Assembly: GCA_002710685.1 (NCBI GenBank)
Contig: PALD01000080.1
Location: 186,001-250,000, forward strand
DNA: 64,000 nt
DNA from: Cytophagaceae bacterium
Lineage (GTDB): Bacteria; Bacteroidota; Bacteroidia; Flavobacteriales; Flavobacteriaceae
Direction of reading: 5' to 3'
Under the pieces are notes generated by a model. The model did not search any database and was not told the DNA's origin. It saw only the letters and a list, made by a program, of their open reading frames with translations. Positions 62,250 to 64,000 of the stretch are shown here, in pieces; the stretch's first letter is position 1; each line of letters begins with the position of its first letter. The position numbers and the translations under genes were made by a program.

Positions 62250-63641
62250 ATGAGCGACACATTGATTATACTTATTACGGCATTGCTCTGCCTGGGCATT
62301 GGCGCATTTATAGGCAACCTCATTGCAGGACTAAAAACCAAGTCGGCGACAAGTTCACTAGAAGAAAGGCTTAACAGCCAGAAACAAAATCTAGAGCGTA
62401 CAGAGCTCGCTTTCCGCGAAAGCGAAGAAACCAGAAACAATCTGAATAGCGAGATTTCGGCCTTGCAGAACAAGCTCACCGCCCGCAATGTAGAATATGA
62501 AAACCTGGCTACGCGACTGCAGGAAAATAAAGACGAACTGGAAAAATTACAGGAGAAATTCACCAAGGATTTTGAAATCGTGGCAAACAAGATTCTCGAT
62601 GAAAAATCCAGTAAATTCACCTTGCAGAACAAGGAGAACCTGGATATTATACTTAAACCACTTCAAGAAAAAATAAAGACATTTGAGGAAAAAGTGGAGC
62701 TGACCAACAAAGAGAGTATTGACCGTCACAGCGCCATGCGCGAGCAACTTAAAAACCTTGCCGAACTCAACCAGCAAATGAGCAAGGACGCCGATAACCT
62801 GACCAAAGCGCTGAAAGGTGATTCTAAAATGCAAGGAAATTGGGGCGAGCTTATCTTGACAAGAGTCCTAGAAAAATCTGGACTTGAAAAAGACCGCGAA
62901 TACACCATTCAGGATAGTCACAACACCGAGGATAACAAGCGCCTGCAGACTGATGTGCTCATCCATCTGCCAGACGGCAAAAAAATGATCGTGGATAGCA
63001 AAGTATCGCTGACGGCCTTTGAACGTTTTGTGAGCGAAGAGGACGAAATGCAAAAAAAACAATACCTGCAGCAGCACATCAACTCCATCAAATTGCACGT
63101 AAAACAACTGAGCGAAAAGAACTATCACCACCTCATTGATGAAAGTCCGGATACGGTCTTTATGTTCATCCCCATCGAGCCGGCATTTGCGATTGCTTCT
63201 GCAAACGAGCCCAATTTATATGAAGATGCGTTCAGCAAACAGGTAATCATTGTGACGCCCTCTACCCTGCTGGCAGCATTGAGGTTGGTAGATAACCTTT
63301 GGCAAAACGACCGTCAAAAGAAAAATGCCATTGAAATCGCAACTCAGGCAGGAAATCTATACGATTCTTTCACCCTACTGACTGACGAACTCTTAAAATT
63401 AGGCCGCCAACTTGGGACTGTTTCTAACACCTATGAGAGCACGATGAAGAAACTTACCGGAAGAGGAAACATGATCAACCGGGTAGAAAAATTGCGTAAA
63501 CTGGGTGCCAAGGCAAGTAAACAAATCGACACTAAATTATTGAGCCGGGCCCGTGAGGAAGACATTGATGATGACGATGATGAAGATACACCAGCCCTTG
63601 AAGCCCCTAAAACCGATAACGGCAACCTATTCAATAACTAG
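62250..63641 (+). CDS. rmuC: DNA recombination protein RmuC
   Basis: A 463-residue protein with an N-terminal membrane helix (LIILITALLCLGIGAFIGNLIAG), a long coiled coil (about 35-185) and the RmuC nuclease-like domain (about 190-400; GNWGELILTRVLEKSGLEKDREYTIQD, LPDGKKMIVDSKVSLTAFERF, FMFIPIEPAFAIA). An acidic tail (EEDIDDDDDEDTPALEA) follows. RmuC limits DNA inversions and recombination at small inverted repeats. A near-perfect palindrome copy (62407-62425) encodes AFRESE in the coiled coil. Confidence 0.93.
   Translation: MSDTLIILITALLCLGIGAFIGNLIAGLKTKSATSSLEERLNSQKQNLERTELAFRESEETRNNLNSEISALQNKLTARNVEYENLATRLQENKDELEKLQEKFTKDFEIVANKILDEKSSKFTLQNKENLDIILKPLQEKIKTFEEKVELTNKESIDRHSAMREQLKNLAELNQQMSKDADNLTKALKGDSKMQGNWGELILTRVLEKSGLEKDREYTIQDSHNTEDNKRLQTDVLIHLPDGKKMIVDSKVSLTAFERFVSEEDEMQKKQYLQQHINSIKLHVKQLSEKNYHHLIDESPDTVFMFIPIEPAFAIASANEPNLYEDAFSKQVIIVTPSTLLAALRLVDNLWQNDRQKKNAIEIATQAGNLYDSFTLLTDELLKLGRQLGTVSNTYESTMKKLTGRGNMINRVEKLRKLGAKASKQIDTKLLSRAREEDIDDDDDEDTPALEAPKTDNGNLFNN
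62407..62425. repeat. TCGCTTTCCGCGAAAGCGA palindrome copy
   Basis: A 19-base copy with eight- or nine-base arms inside rmuC, in the coiled coil. Confidence 0.75.
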
Positions 63642-63644
63642 ACC

Positions 63645-64000
63645 ATGAAAAGAGTTCTTTTAATTATCCTGGGGGTTATACTCGCACTGTTCATCGCCTT
63701 TTATACCATCGCCTATTTTGCAACATATAGCGAGGGGACCAGAGCTGGAGAACTCATAAAATTCTCCCATAAAGGCGTGATTGTAAAAACCTGGGAAGGC
63801 CAGATAAGCCAGGGGATTAGCGGTGCACAGATTTTTGATTTTTCGGTGATGGGTGGTGAAGATGAAGTTATTGAGAAAATGCAGGAGTATCAGGGAGAAT
63901 ATGTCAAGCTCACTTACGTGGAAAGGTTTACAACCTTCTTCTTTTGGGGCGACACAAAGTATTTTATCACTGATGTTGAATTAGCTCAATCGCCGCATTT
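63645..64000 (+). CDS. Membrane-anchored conserved protein, 3' end beyond window
   Basis: The first 118 residues of a protein with one membrane helix (KRVLLIILGVILALFIAFYTIAYF) and a conserved beta-rich domain (GTRAGELIKFSHKGVIVKTWEGQISQGISGAQIFDFSV; EYQGEYVKLTYVERFTTFFFWGDTKYFITDVEL). Relatives in Flavobacteriia carry a 6-phosphogluconate dehydrogenase label that has no support in this sequence. It follows rmuC by three bases. Confidence 0.75.
   Translation, partial: MKRVLLIILGVILALFIAFYTIAYFATYSEGTRAGELIKFSHKGVIVKTWEGQISQGISGAQIFDFSVMGGEDEVIEKMQEYQGEYVKLTYVERFTTFFFWGDTKYFITDVELAQSPH

Noticed and set aside
1..64000. CRISPR arrays, tRNA or rRNA genes, prophage or transposase
   Set aside because: No regular spacer-repeat pattern, cloverleaf, ribosomal sequence or integrase/transposase motif was seen on either strand.

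Overview
The window comes from a chromosome of a Bacteroidota species, most likely a marine member of the Flavobacteriaceae. The evidence is a fused lpxC-fabZ gene, a PorX regulator of the type IX secretion system, a fused CcsB-CcsA cytochrome c assembly protein, a one-chain E1 2-oxoacid dehydrogenase, SusC-like and BtuB-like TonB receptors, many lipoproteins, TTG starts without Shine-Dalgarno sequences, and promoters of the form TTG-N19-21-TAnnTTTG. I do not assign a genus. No rRNA, tRNA, CRISPR array, prophage or insertion sequence was seen; the window is mostly core chromosome.

Region by region. 1-7250 (minus): an operon-like run of HD hydrolase, lpxD, lpxC-fabZ, lpxA, efp, a second lpxD-like gene, an NTF2-like gene and sucD (cut by the window edge), so lipid A synthesis is joined to translation and the TCA cycle. 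7321-14790: porX, tsaE, a secreted micropeptide overlapping a membrane protein gene, ald, proline dehydrogenase, aroB and an acidic protein. 14790-25110: trxB, an alpha-E/transglutaminase pair, prfB, an ArsC-like gene, a large TonB receptor, a 57-residue membrane protein, fumC, a glycine-zipper protein and a VOC protein. 25116-33145: ccsBA, a DUF2520 gene, a KdsC-like phosphatase, a CPBP protease, gluconokinase, a DUF72 gene, a LolA-like gene and a GNAT gene. 33233-44450: topoisomerase IB, uvrA, a LOG-family gene, an M1-like beta-barrel protein, the fused E1 and a CarboxypepD_reg-like gene. 44492-52390: an SRPBCC gene, trmH, cobB, a haem-binding gene, purB with its two neighbours, and ackA-pta. 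52533-56137: an ECF sigma/anti-sigma/DUF4252 cassette and an S41 protease. 56261-61625: a cobalamin locus made of a TonB receptor under a B12 riboswitch and a divergent btuFCD-like ABC transporter. 61663-64000: a toxin-antitoxin pair whose toxin has an in-frame amber stop, rmuC, and a partial membrane protein.

The most striking structure is a dispersed family of short palindromes, about 30 copies or one per 2 kb. One class has arms TTTCGC/GCGAAA and the other has arms TTTGGC/GCCAAA. Copies lie between genes (some as likely terminators), inside genes in several reading frames, repeatedly in signal-peptide or linker segments, and in one case as the variable stem of the cobalamin riboswitch.
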